Source of the DNA: Peptoclostridium sp965368085
Lineage (GTDB): Bacteria; Bacillota; Clostridia; Peptostreptococcales; Peptostreptococcaceae
Assembly (NCBI GenBank): GCA_965368085.1
Contig: CBDULP010000010.1
Coordinates: 1-64,000, forward strand
Length of the DNA stretch: 64,000 nt
Reading direction: 5' to 3'
Made by a program: the position numbers and the translations under genes. The notes under the pieces were generated by a model, which searched no databases, had not been told where the DNA came from, and saw only the letters and a program-made list of their open reading frames with translations. Each line of letters begins with the position of its first letter. Position 1 is the stretch's first letter. This document shows, piece after piece, positions 24,205-31,840 of the stretch.

Positions 24205-25087
24205 TATATGCTCGGTAGAGCTTAAAAATCCTGTAATAGCAGCATCGGGAACATTTGGATTCGGGCAGGAATATGCGGACTATTTCGATGTTTCAAGGCT
24301 TGGAGGAATATCGTCAAAGGGACTTACATTTATTCCGAAACAGGGCAACGACTGGGAGAGAATGCACGAGGTAAAGGGCGGCATGATGAACAGCGTAGGC
24401 CTTCAAAACCCAGGCGTGGAGGAGTTCATAAAAAGCGAGCTTGAAAGCATGAGAAACACGGGAACTGCAGTAATCGCAAACCTTGGCGGCTCTACTGTAG
24501 AGGATTATATAAAGGGTGTAAAGCTTTTAGACAATGCAGACGTGGACATAATAGAGCTAAACATATCATGTCCTAACGTAAAAGAAGGCGGAATGGCATT
24601 TGGAATAAAGTCATGCGTCGCACACGACGTGGTAAAGCAGGTAAGGGCGGCTGTAAAAAAGCCACTTATGGTAAAGCTTTCGCCTAATGCACAAGACATA
24701 GTGGAAATGGCGCTTGCGTGCGAAGAGGCAGGAGCCGATTCGATTTCGCTTGTGAACACATTCAAGGGAATGGCGATAGACATAAGATCTAAAAAGCCTG
24801 TTTTCAAGAACCTGTTTGCAGGGGTTTCGGGACCGGCAATAAAGCCTATGGCGCTTAGAATGGTGTACGAGGTATCCAAGGCTGTAAAGGTCCCAGTAGT
24901 GGGAATGGGCGGAATATCTTCCGCAGAGGACGCAATAGAGTTTATAATGGCGGGAGCGCATGCGATTCAAGTCGGAACTGCAAACTTCATAAAGCCTGAC
25001 ATATGCATAGACATAATAGACGGAATAGAAAGCTTCATGAAGCAAGAGGGAATAAAGAGCATTGAGGACATGAGAGGTATAATATAG
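24191..25087 (+). CDS. pyrD: Dihydroorotate dehydrogenase B, catalytic subunit (class 1B)
   Basis: An FMN TIM-barrel enzyme oxidising dihydroorotate to orotate. NISCPNVKEGGMAFG carries the class 1 catalytic cysteine. AASGTFGFG near the N-terminus, KLSPNAQDI and the FMN phosphate site GMGGISSAEDAIEFIMAGA complete the family pattern. Two ATG codons (24191 and 24194) are possible starts, both within the end of pyrK. Length 298 fits. A 70-base gap precedes pyrE. Confidence 0.95.
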   Translation: MMNVNICSVELKNPVIAASGTFGFGQEYADYFDVSRLGGISSKGLTFIPKQGNDWERMHEVKGGMMNSVGLQNPGVEEFIKSELESMRNTGTAVIANLGGSTVEDYIKGVKLLDNADVDIIELNISCPNVKEGGMAFGIKSCVAHDVVKQVRAAVKKPLMVKLSPNAQDIVEMALACEEAGADSISLVNTFKGMAIDIRSKKPVFKNLFAGVSGPAIKPMALRMVYEVSKAVKVPVVGMGGISSAEDAIEFIMAGAHAIQVGTANFIKPDICIDIIDGIESFMKQEGIKSIEDMRGII

Positions 25088-25163
25088 ATAAATAATTAAA
25101 GACAATACTTATTAAATAGAGCCCATAAGAGGGCGAAAAAATTAAATTTAAGGAGAGATGGAT

Positions 25164-25742
25164 ATGGAAAACAAGGATATGATAATAGAGGAACTAAAGG
25201 CATCAGAGGCACTTTTGGAGGGACACTTCCTGCTTTCTTCGGGAAAACACAGCAACAGATACTGCCAGTGTGCAAAGCTTCTTCAGTATCCTCAAAGGGC
25301 GGAAAAGGTCGTAGGAGTACTTGCCAAGAAACTTGAAGAAGTTGAATTCGACATCGTTGTAGGACCTGCAATGGGAGGAATAGTTGTGGCATATGAGCTT
25401 GCAAGACAGCTTAAAAAGCCTGGAATATTCTCTGAAAGAGTAGACGGAGAGATGACATTCAAAAGAGGATTCGAAATCAAGAAGGGCCAGAAGGTTATAA
25501 TATCTGAAGACGTAATAACAACTGGAAAGTCGTCTCTTGAAGTTGCAAAGCTTATAGAGGAGCTTGGAGGAGAAGTTGTGGGAATGTGCTGCATAGTTGA
25601 CAGAAGATCTGAAAGCGTTCAGCTTCCATACCCTGTATACGGAGCGATAAAGCTTGACTTTGAAATATACGAAAAGGACAATTGCCCTATGTGTGATCAG
25701 GGAATCGAATATGTAAAGCCGGGAAGCAGAAATATAAAATAA
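25164..25742 (+). CDS. pyrE: Orotate phosphoribosyltransferase
   Basis: It converts orotate and PRPP to OMP. The type I phosphoribosyltransferase fold is visible in VVGPAMGGIVVAYELAR and the PRPP motif VIISEDVITTGKSSLE. A C-terminal CPMCDQGIEYVKPGSR tail with a CxxC pair is found in the clostridial/archaeal-type PyrE branch. AGGAGAG at 25151-25157 fits the ATG at 25164; ATG 25158 is too close to it. This is the last gene of the pyr operon and is followed by a very strong terminator. Confidence 0.94.
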   Translation: MENKDMIIEELKASEALLEGHFLLSSGKHSNRYCQCAKLLQYPQRAEKVVGVLAKKLEEVEFDIVVGPAMGGIVVAYELARQLKKPGIFSERVDGEMTFKRGFEIKKGQKVIISEDVITTGKSSLEVAKLIEELGGEVVGMCCIVDRRSESVQLPYPVYGAIKLDFEIYEKDNCPMCDQGIEYVKPGSRNIK

Positions 25743-25750
25743 TATAAAAC

Positions 25751-25806
25751 AAAAAAGTGAAAGGCAGTCGATTATTTATAAATAATCGACTGCCTTTCAC
25801 TTTTTT
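25751..25806. terminator. Long perfect hairpin terminator ending the pyr operon
   Basis: Arms of 27 bases (25751-25777 and 25780-25806) run from AAAAAAGTGAAAGGCAG through GATTATTTATAAATAATC to the exact complement ending in TTTTTT. It works on both strands. Its right arm also contains the stop codon of the minus-strand remnant at 25797-25937. Confidence 0.92.
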
Positions 25807-25937
25807 AATTTTTCTAAAAAACTATTGAATCCAGCCTTTAGATCCGTGCCTTTAAACCCTTCAAAGTCAATTATCACACCGTCAAAGGATCTCCCTTTGC
25901 CGTCTTTTTCAGTTTTATTAACTTGATCAACAATCAT
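25797..25937 (-). pseudogene. Remnant of a GH18-like glycoside hydrolase domain
   Basis: The minus strand reads a 46-residue frame from ATG 25937 to TGA 25797. Its core GRSFDGVIIDFEGFKGTDL closely recalls the FDGvniDfE catalytic strand of glycoside hydrolase family 18 proteins (chitinase-like and the spore YaaH type), followed by FNSFLEKLKK, the helix that normally comes next. A full domain needs some 300 residues, and nothing recognisable extends it on either side. I read it as a leftover of a degraded gene, not a functional peptide. Its end lies inside the pyr terminator. Confidence 0.5.
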
Positions 25938-26005
25938 TTAAGCTATATTAGCTTTTAATTATATATTCAAACTTTATTCTGACAATTTATTCCGTAATAA
26001 AAAAG

Positions 26006-26025
26006 AAAAGACCATTCGGCCTTTT
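26006..26025 (-). terminator. Terminator for the minus-strand antiporter gene
   Basis: Read on the minus strand, AAAAGGCC, loop GAAT and GGTCTTTT form a stem with one G-U pair, followed by CTTTTTTATT. It lies about 120 bases beyond the antiporter stop. Confidence 0.6.
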
Positions 26026-26143
26026 CAAACTGTTGACATTATAATTATAAAAAGATTTTGTGTAATTTAAAGGTATTCTTTCATTTATTATAGCAAAATA
26101 AAAGTATCAATTAAAAGTATAAAGATTCAACTAGAATAGCATA

Positions 26144-27421
26144 TTAAATTATCTGTTTTAGATCCTTGTTCATATCAGGTTGTGCCGTTAATGGTTCTTC
26201 AAGCAGGCCGAGCTTCTTAGCAAGCAGTTTTGAAGTGCTTGCCTGAACTACAAGGGTTATAAGTATTGTCATGAATGCCACAGACGATATTATTTCGCTG
26301 TGAGCTATTTTCATTGACACAACCATTCCTGAAAGGGCGGCTGGTATTACGCCTGTCTCCCTCACCCACATCAAAAAGAGTATCTCCTTAAGTTCCCACT
26401 TTGCGCCCCTGTCTGGAAGTGTGCAAAGTATTACAACTAGAGGTCGGAATATAAACATAAGCATTAAGACCATAACTAGCGACTGCTTCCAGTAACTTGA
26501 AAGAGCCAAAAAGTCAACGTGGGTTCCAAGCATTATGAATATGCCCATTCTCATGAGTGTTGAAAGTGTCTCCCTCACATGGGTCTGAACAAGAGATGAG
26601 CTTTGGGGAACACATATTCCAAAAGTGGATTTGTTTCCGCAAAGCAGACCCGTTATAAATGTAGCCATGTATCCGCTTCCATGAACTTTTTCTGCAAGAA
26701 CATATGAAAGTATTACTGCAAATATTGACACAAGAGGAGCGTAGTCGCGAAGTATGCCGCATTTTTTGTCGGATATGAAAAACGAAAGTGTTATTCCAAC
26801 AAATGCTCCAACGGCTATTCCGCCGCCTATCATTGATGCAAGTTCACGCATGTTGGAAGCTACTGAAAAACCTCCGCTTTGTATTGCAGCGAGTAGAGAA
26901 AATACAAGTATTGCTCCTGCGGCGTCGTTAAACGCGGATTCGCTTATTACGGTCTGTTTCACTTTCTCCCTGAGGGTTATGGATTTGAATACTGGAACAA
27001 GTGTTGCTGGATCCGTGGACGCTATTACAGCTCCTAGAAGGAGCGCGTATTTCATGTCAATGTGAAAAATTTTAACCGCAGCAAATCCCGCAAGAACCGA
27101 CGAAATTGCAACGCCAACTGTGGCCAAAAGCCCCACTGTGAGTTTCACGTTGTTTAGCACTTTGAGTCTGATCTCTCGGCCGCCGTCATAGAGTATGAAT
27201 GCAGATCCGAATGTGAGAAGCAACTGGTTTCCTATGGGTGATACATCAGAACCTACAAGGTTTAAAAAGTAGGGGCCTATTAATATGCCTCCTATTAGAA
27301 ACATTACAACGTCAGGAAGCTTTAAAATTCCGCTTAGTTTTCCGAATATCATACCTGTTATCAAAATTACTGCAAATAGAGAAAGTATACTGTCTGTTGA
27401 AATGATAAGTGAATTTTCCAT
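26144..27421 (-). CDS. Sodium or potassium/proton antiporter, CPA1 (NhaP-like) family
   Basis: An integral membrane protein of 425 residues with about 12 helices. LILYDGG-type sequence (FILYDGGREIRLK), LLGAVIASTDPATLVPVF and VISESAFNDAAGAILVFSLL are hallmark CPA1 segments; the Asp in STDPA and FNDAAG are the predicted transport residues. The start at 27421 (MENSLIIST) follows GGGGGTATA on the minus strand; a longer frame to 27472 lacks a ribosome site. It ends soon after the membrane part with a short hydrophilic tail. It is a different family from the antiporter at 18179. A 14-bp hairpin lies in its 5' leader. Confidence 0.9.
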   Translation of the reverse strand: MENSLIISTDSILSLFAVILITGMIFGKLSGILKLPDVVMFLIGGILIGPYFLNLVGSDVSPIGNQLLLTFGSAFILYDGGREIRLKVLNNVKLTVGLLATVGVAISSVLAGFAAVKIFHIDMKYALLLGAVIASTDPATLVPVFKSITLREKVKQTVISESAFNDAAGAILVFSLLAAIQSGGFSVASNMRELASMIGGGIAVGAFVGITLSFFISDKKCGILRDYAPLVSIFAVILSYVLAEKVHGSGYMATFITGLLCGNKSTFGICVPQSSSLVQTHVRETLSTLMRMGIFIMLGTHVDFLALSSYWKQSLVMVLMLMFIFRPLVVILCTLPDRGAKWELKEILFLMWVRETGVIPAALSGMVVSMKIAHSEIISSVAFMTILITLVVQASTSKLLAKKLGLLEEPLTAQPDMNKDLKQII

Positions 27422-27496
27422 TATTATACCCCCAAGAAATATCTGTTTTACTAATTGTCGAATTTTAAACAAAATAGTAGAGAATCGGTAAAACCC

Positions 27497-27528
27497 AATA
27501 TAGATGGGACGACTGTCCCATCTATATT
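27497..27528 (-). promoter_or_regulatory. Perfect stem-loop in the antiporter leader
   Basis: AATATAGATGGGAC (27497-27510) and its exact complement (27515-27528) with a 4-base loop lie about 75 bases before the antiporter start. No T-run follows on either strand, so it is not a simple terminator. It may be a leader structure or an operator. The region 27529-27700 holds only AT-rich sequence that should include the promoter. Confidence 0.5.
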
Positions 27529-27709
27529 TGAACGTGTTTAAGTGTAATGTACATATTATAATACTTAAGGTAGAAATATGAAAATCTCAAAAAAGGTCAA
27601 AAAAGATTGAAAATGACTAAAAAAGACAGTTTGATCTGTTTATAAAACTCATACTTACAGTAGAGTTTAAATTTTATGCATATGGTCAAATATCTACAAA
27701 AAATAAAAA

Positions 27710-27734
27710 AATCCGGAGAAACATAATCCGGATT
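27710..27734 (-). terminator. Terminator after the YfcE-like gene
   Basis: On the minus strand, AATCCGG, an 11-base loop, CCGGATT and a TTTTTTATTTTTT tail, about 20 bases beyond the stop at 27753. Confidence 0.8.
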
Positions 27735-27752
27735 CAATTTAAATTTACTATT

Positions 27753-28295
27753 TTATATGTTTAATGTTTCGAGCGTATCACCGGTTGAGATGTCTATAAG
27801 GCGTACAGCTTTATTCTCTATTACAGCGGCCGAATGGCTGCCGTCCTTTGGAAGGGAAGTGCTGCCTGGATTCAATACTATAAGGGAGTCAGACTTGTAA
27901 AGTTCTTTTATGTGGGAGTGTCCGAATATGAACATATTCGCGCCCATTTTCTTTGCGTACTCTATAGTGCTTTCTACTGGCTCCTTGTAGCCGTGGCAAA
28001 CCATTATCTTGAGATTTCCGATGTTTACAAACGCATATGGAGACTGTATGGGGTGGTTTATTACCATCTGGTCCACGTCGCTGTCGCAGTTTCCGCTTGC
28101 AAATATTATATTGCCTAAGCTGTTTATCTTCTCAGCCAGGTCCTTTGGGCAGTACCCGTCGGGTAGATGGTTTCTTGGCCCGTGATATAAAACGTCGCCT
28201 GCATGCAGTATATAATCGCATTTTCCAATGCATTTAAGTGCTCTTTCAAAATATTCCAAACTTCCATGCGTATCGCTTATTACGCCTATCCTCAT
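27753..28295 (-). CDS. Metallophosphoesterase, YfcE/MJ0936 family phosphodiesterase
   Basis: A 180-residue dimetal phosphodiesterase. Metal ligands appear in order: VISDTHG (residues 5-11), LHAGDVLYHGPRNHL, ASGNCDSD, VCHGYK and FGHSH. The E. coli relative YfcE cleaves simple phosphodiesters in vitro; the natural substrate is unknown. GGAGGT on the minus strand precedes the ATG at 28295, and a longer frame to 28367 has no such site. NAD kinase lies 41 bases upstream in the same direction, so the two genes probably form one transcript. Confidence 0.88.
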   Translation of the reverse strand: MRIGVISDTHGSLEYFERALKCIGKCDYILHAGDVLYHGPRNHLPDGYCPKDLAEKINSLGNIIFASGNCDSDVDQMVINHPIQSPYAFVNIGNLKIMVCHGYKEPVESTIEYAKKMGANMFIFGHSHIKELYKSDSLIVLNPGSTSLPKDGSHSAAVIENKAVRLIDISTGDTLETLNI

Positions 28296-28336
28296 GTCAA
28301 ATACCTCCAAATTGTTGTGTTTGTTAATGTTCCTAA

Positions 28337-29137
28337 TTAAAGAAATTTTTCGGTCACCTTTGACCAAAATTCATAGTCCTTGAGTCTTAAGAGTTTTATG
28401 CACGTCTCCGATGTAGACAGGGATATTTTTTCAATATTCGGATATTTATATTCAAGCCCATCTGACACTATTAGGAGCGAGTTTTCAAACTTGTCTTCGG
28501 GATATACATCTATCACGGCATTTGCAGGAAGTATTATGCTGGATGTGAAAGACCTGTATGCTGTGGTATTTATAGGTGAAAGCGGAGTTATTTGTATGAG
28601 ATTTATGCTTGGATCGACTATGCTGCCTCCTGCTGAATAATTATATGCAGTTGATCCGCTCGGAGTCGATATTATTATTCCGTCGCCGCTGAATGATTCA
28701 ATCAGATTTCCGTTTACAGATATCTTAAGGTGGACAGTTCTGGATTTGTCGCTTTTTATGACTATCTCGTTTATGCCCATGGTTTTTATGAGATTAGAAT
28801 CCGTGGATATATATGCATCAAGAGGGCATATGTTTTGAATGAAATAGTCGGATCTCATATAAGCCTCTATGAAATCTTCTATTTCGTGGGGATGAACCTC
28901 CTGGAAAAACCCGAGATGGCCTGTGTTGATGCCCACTATAGGAATTTGCGGGAAATTATGCCTGTGGAGGGTATTCAAAAAAGAACCATCGCCTCCAACG
29001 CATATTGTCAGTTCGGCATCATGGCTGAACTCTTCCGAGACGCTAAGCCCGAAAGATTCCAATGTATTTTTAATTGTAGGCACTATTTCCTGAGAAAAAG
29101 GATGTTTGTTTGCGGTTATATTGACCAATCTTTTCAT
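28337..29137 (-). CDS. nadK: NAD kinase
   Basis: It phosphorylates NAD to NADP with ATP or polyphosphate. The nucleotide-binding GGDGSFLNTLHR (about residues 48-59), GINTGHLGFFQEV, GINEIVIKS (the NE motif) and the glycine-rich STPSGSTAYNYSAGGSIVDP define the family. Length 266 is normal. ATG 29137 follows a GGAGAATT-like site on the minus strand. It is the first gene of a two-gene unit with the phosphodiesterase. The window also contains two NAD synthetases, so NAD(P) supply is well represented. Confidence 0.94.
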   Translation of the reverse strand: MKRLVNITANKHPFSQEIVPTIKNTLESFGLSVSEEFSHDAELTICVGGDGSFLNTLHRHNFPQIPIVGINTGHLGFFQEVHPHEIEDFIEAYMRSDYFIQNICPLDAYISTDSNLIKTMGINEIVIKSDKSRTVHLKISVNGNLIESFSGDGIIISTPSGSTAYNYSAGGSIVDPSINLIQITPLSPINTTAYRSFTSSIILPANAVIDVYPEDKFENSLLIVSDGLEYKYPNIEKISLSTSETCIKLLRLKDYEFWSKVTEKFL

Positions 29138-29283
29138 TACAGAATTCTCCTTTAAAACGTTAATAGGTATTTAATACCCATTAAGACATTATAACATAAA
29201 TATTCAGGTGAAATAATAAAACTCTATATGTGTATACTGGATATTTTAAAAAAATTATTGCAAAAATCACATAGGGGTAGGGC

Positions 29284-29312
29284 TTACATACAAGGCTCTG
29301 TGATGGTATAAT
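29284..29312 (+). promoter_or_regulatory. Promoter of the pseudouridine synthase gene
   Basis: TTACAT at 29284-29289, 17-base spacer, TATAAT at 29307-29312, giving a transcript start near 29318. An inverted GGTATTTAATACC (29166-29178) lies on the nadK side of this divergent region and could be an operator for nadK. Confidence 0.65.
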
Positions 29313-29317
29313 TTTAT

Positions 29318-29393
29318 TAGCAAAGGCTGAAAATACCAATGCTTTTAATTGAAAGGTATTCTAGCCGCAAAGACTAATGATGTTAGAAGGAGA
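29318..29393 (+). promoter_or_regulatory. Structured 5' leader of the pseudouridine synthase gene
   Basis: The predicted leader can fold: GGCT (29325-29328) with AGCC (29363-29366), inside it AATACC (29332-29337) with GGTATT (29355-29360), and then CTAA (29374-29377) with TTAG (29383-29386) just before the AAGGAG ribosome site. GCAAAG appears on both sides of the first stem (29320-29325 and 29367-29372). I cannot match it to a known riboswitch class. Confidence 0.4.
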
Positions 29394-29401
29394 ATGATGT
29401 T

Positions 29402-30316
29402 TTGATAGAAATAGAAAGACAAAAGCCGGGAAGAATAGTCTACAGTTGCACAGACGATGGAAAGACACTTAGAAGTATACTTGAAGATGAACTCAATATG
29501 TCTTCAAGATTCATGTCAAAGCTGAAAAAGACTAAAAACATATGCGTAAATGGAAAGTTTGAAAAATTCGACTACAAAGTGATCAGCGGCGACATCGTGG
29601 ACATAGTCATGGAAGAAGAGGAGAGCGGATTTGACTCCGAGGATATAGATATTCCTGTGAAATATGAGGATTTTGACATGGTTGTTGTGAACAAGCCTCC
29701 TTTTATGGTGGTGCATCCGACAAAGAGTCACGACAGTGGTACTGTTGCAAATGCTGTTGCAAACTATTTCCAGTTCAAAGGAGAAAAGATAAGAATAAGG
29801 TTTGTAAACAGGCTGGACATGAATACATCAGGTCTTGTCATGATAGCGAAAAATCCATATGCGCACCATATGATATCTGAACAGATGAAAAGCAACAAGG
29901 TTGTCAAAAAATACATGACAATCGTAAAAGGTGTAGTGAAGGACGACGAGGGAAGCATAGACATGCCCATATACAGGCCGACTGAAGACAGCATAATGAG
30001 GACTGCCGATCCTAGGGGGCAAAGAGCTCTTACGCACTACAGGGTAGTTGAAAGATACGATGACGCGTCACTTTTGGAGGTTAGAATAGAAACGGGAAGA
30101 ACCCATCAGATAAGGGTCCATATGAAATACCTGGGCCATCCAATAGTGGGTGATGAGCTTTACGGAGAGGCGGATAAAAACCTAATGGATAGGCAGGCTC
30201 TTCATGCATGCAGCCTTGAGTTTTTCCAGCCTAGAACAGGGGAGATAAATACTGTAAGGGCAGATATGCCAAATGACATGGAAGAGCTTATTCAAAAACT
30301 TAAAAAGAGGGGATAA
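29402..30316 (+). CDS. Large-subunit-type rRNA pseudouridine synthase, RluA/RluD family
   Basis: It isomerises uridine to pseudouridine in RNA. An S4-like domain covers residues 12-80 (SRFMSKLKKTKNICVNGK). The catalytic domain has VVNKPPFMVVHPTKSHDSGT, the motif RLDMNTSGLVMIAKN with the catalytic aspartate, and RTHQIRVHMKYLGHPIVGD. Length 304 fits RluD-like proteins. The start is TTG 29402 behind AAGGAGA. The exact target positions (23S rRNA or tRNA) cannot be read from the sequence. Its stop codon lies in the loop side of a terminator shared with acpP. Confidence 0.92.
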   Translation: MIEIERQKPGRIVYSCTDDGKTLRSILEDELNMSSRFMSKLKKTKNICVNGKFEKFDYKVISGDIVDIVMEEEESGFDSEDIDIPVKYEDFDMVVVNKPPFMVVHPTKSHDSGTVANAVANYFQFKGEKIRIRFVNRLDMNTSGLVMIAKNPYAHHMISEQMKSNKVVKKYMTIVKGVVKDDEGSIDMPIYRPTEDSIMRTADPRGQRALTHYRVVERYDDASLLEVRIETGRTHQIRVHMKYLGHPIVGDELYGEADKNLMDRQALHACSLEFFQPRTGEINTVRADMPNDMEELIQKLKKRG

Positions 30317-30326
30317 CCCCTCTTTT
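30303..30326. terminator. Bidirectional terminator between the rlu gene and acpP
   Basis: AAAAGAGGGG (30303-30312), loop ATAA, CCCCTCTTTT (30317-30326). It overlaps the end of the pseudouridine synthase gene and lies 10 bases beyond the minus-strand acpP stop. Confidence 0.82.
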
Positions 30327-30336
30327 AGTTGCATAT

Positions 30337-30567
30337 TTAAGCATTTTCTTCGATGTAATCGCAAATTTGCTGAACAGTCTTGAAGTTTTCAGCCTGTTCG
30401 TCAGCTATTTCAAGATCAAATTCATCTTCAAGAGCCATTACTATTTCAACTGCGTCTAGAGAGTCTGCTTCCAAATCTTCAACCAAAGAAGTTCCCATAG
30501 TTATTTTGTCCATATCGTCGATTCCAAGCTGATCAGCTATAATGTGTTTAACTTTTTCAAATACCAT
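30337..30567 (-). CDS. acpP: Acyl carrier protein
   Basis: A 76-residue acidic protein that carries growing fatty acyl chains on a phosphopantetheine arm. The attachment serine is in EADSLDAVE (DSLD motif). The helix pattern VFEKVKHIIADQLGID and ALEDEFDLEIADEQA is classic. GGAGGT precedes the ATG at 30567 on the minus strand. It stands alone, with no fab, plsX or rnc gene beside it, which is unusual for the main acpP in Firmicutes but seen in some clostridia. Confidence 0.95.
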   Translation of the reverse strand: MVFEKVKHIIADQLGIDDMDKITMGTSLVEDLEADSLDAVEIVMALEDEFDLEIADEQAENFKTVQQICDYIEENA

Positions 30568-30670
30568 AAATATATAACCTCCGTAATTTGTTTTTTTACT
30601 TTTTCATTTAGTAGTTTAATATATGAAGTGATATTTTTCAATATATAAATTGAATATTTTTAATTTGTAC

Positions 30671-30758
30671 TGTATACAAATGTAATCGAGGGCATGCGCA
30701 CAAATAATTGGGAAATATAGATGTTTTTTTATGCTATAATGTATACAAGATGTGCACA
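30671..30758. promoter_or_regulatory. Promoter and repeated TGTATACAA sites before the LacI-family gene
   Basis: An extended -10, TGCTATAAT, lies at 30732-30740. TGTATACAA occurs twice: 30671-30679 and 30740-30748, the second covering the expected start of transcription. A perfect 8-base palindrome, TGTGCACA, follows at 30751-30758. TTTGTA (30664-30669) and TACAAA (30675-30680) also form an inverted repeat. These look like operator sites, possibly for autoregulation. Confidence 0.5.
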
Positions 30759-30786
30759 ATAGCGCTTTTGTCGAGGGGTGAAAATA

Positions 30787-31782
30787 ATGGCGATTACTAT
30801 AAAAGATGTTGCGAAAAAAGCGGGGGTGTCGATATCCACTGTCTCAAGGGTTATAAACAACTCAAAACCGGTGAGCGATGATATAAGACAGAAGGTAATG
30901 GAAATCATAAAGGAAACTGGCTATGTTCCAAATACTGTGGCAAGAAGTCTTGTCACAAAGACGAGCAAGATAATAGGTGTAATAGTTCCGGATATGTCAA
31001 ACATATTCATAGGCGAGCTTTTGAATGGAATTGAAGAAGTGGGGAAAATGTATGGATATGACATACTTCTTTGCAACAGTTATGGTGGAGCAGATGAAGA
31101 GCTTAGATACATAAAGGTTCTCCAGTCAAAGCAGGTTGCAGGAATTGTATTCGTATCGTGGAAAACCAATAAAAGGCATGTGGAAGCTATAGAAATGACA
31201 AATCTTCCATGCGTGTATATAAGCAGAAACGCACGGGACTTTGACGTATATTCTGTAGGCGTAAACTACTATGATGCCGCATATGACATGACTAAATACC
31301 TTATTGAAAAGGGCCATAAGAAAATAGCGATGATAAGAAACTGCCCTGGATATAAGCGTGAGGAGTCGGGTAGGTTCAATGCTTTTAAGAAGGCCATGGA
31401 GGAAAACGATTTACAGGTGGATACAAGTCTTGTGAAAGTAGGGCCAAGTACAAGTGAATCTGGATATAACCTTATGCAGGAGATACTAAACTCACAAACT
31501 ATTCCCGATGCAGTATTTGCGACGGATGACGAGGTGGCAGCAGGGGTTATAAACTGTATTTTGGACAATGGTTACAAGGTGCCTGAGGATATAGCTGTGG
31601 CGGGGTTTGACGATACAAGGGTATCGCTTATATCAAGACCTACGATTACAACCATAAGGCAGCCTATATACGATATTGGCGCGGTGTCCATAAGAATGAT
31701 CATAAAAATGATTAAAAAGGAAGATGTTGGGGCTAAAAATGTAGAGCTTCCATACAAGCTAGTAGAGAGAAAAAGTGTGTAG
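30787..31782 (+). CDS. LacI/GalR-family transcriptional regulator (CcpA-like)
   Basis: An N-terminal helix-turn-helix (ITIKDVAKKAGVSISTVSRVIN, residues 3-24) is followed by the hinge helix (NTVARSLVTKTSKIIGVIVPD) and a periplasmic-binding-protein-like domain ending FDDTRVSLISRPTITTIRQP. At 331 residues it is close to CcpA in length and layout, but the effector cannot be deduced and no sugar operon is nearby. GAGGGGTGA suits the ATG at 30787; a GTG at 30778 is inside that site. Its promoter carries repeated palindromes, so it may control itself and perhaps the divergent acpP. Confidence 0.88.
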   Translation: MAITIKDVAKKAGVSISTVSRVINNSKPVSDDIRQKVMEIIKETGYVPNTVARSLVTKTSKIIGVIVPDMSNIFIGELLNGIEEVGKMYGYDILLCNSYGGADEELRYIKVLQSKQVAGIVFVSWKTNKRHVEAIEMTNLPCVYISRNARDFDVYSVGVNYYDAAYDMTKYLIEKGHKKIAMIRNCPGYKREESGRFNAFKKAMEENDLQVDTSLVKVGPSTSESGYNLMQEILNSQTIPDAVFATDDEVAAGVINCILDNGYKVPEDIAVAGFDDTRVSLISRPTITTIRQPIYDIGAVSIRMIIKMIKKEDVGAKNVELPYKLVERKSV

Positions 31783-31840
31783 AATAAAGAGGTTTGATAT
31801 TTGAAAATTAAAAACATTCAAAAGACGGGGGTCGTGGAAA

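Noticed and set aside
29318..29393. c-di-GMP-I (GEMM) riboswitch before the pseudouridine synthase gene
   Set aside because: GCAAAG motifs and a central stem recall it, but the closing P1 stem, the tetraloop receptor and the second arm are missing, and the leader begins too late.
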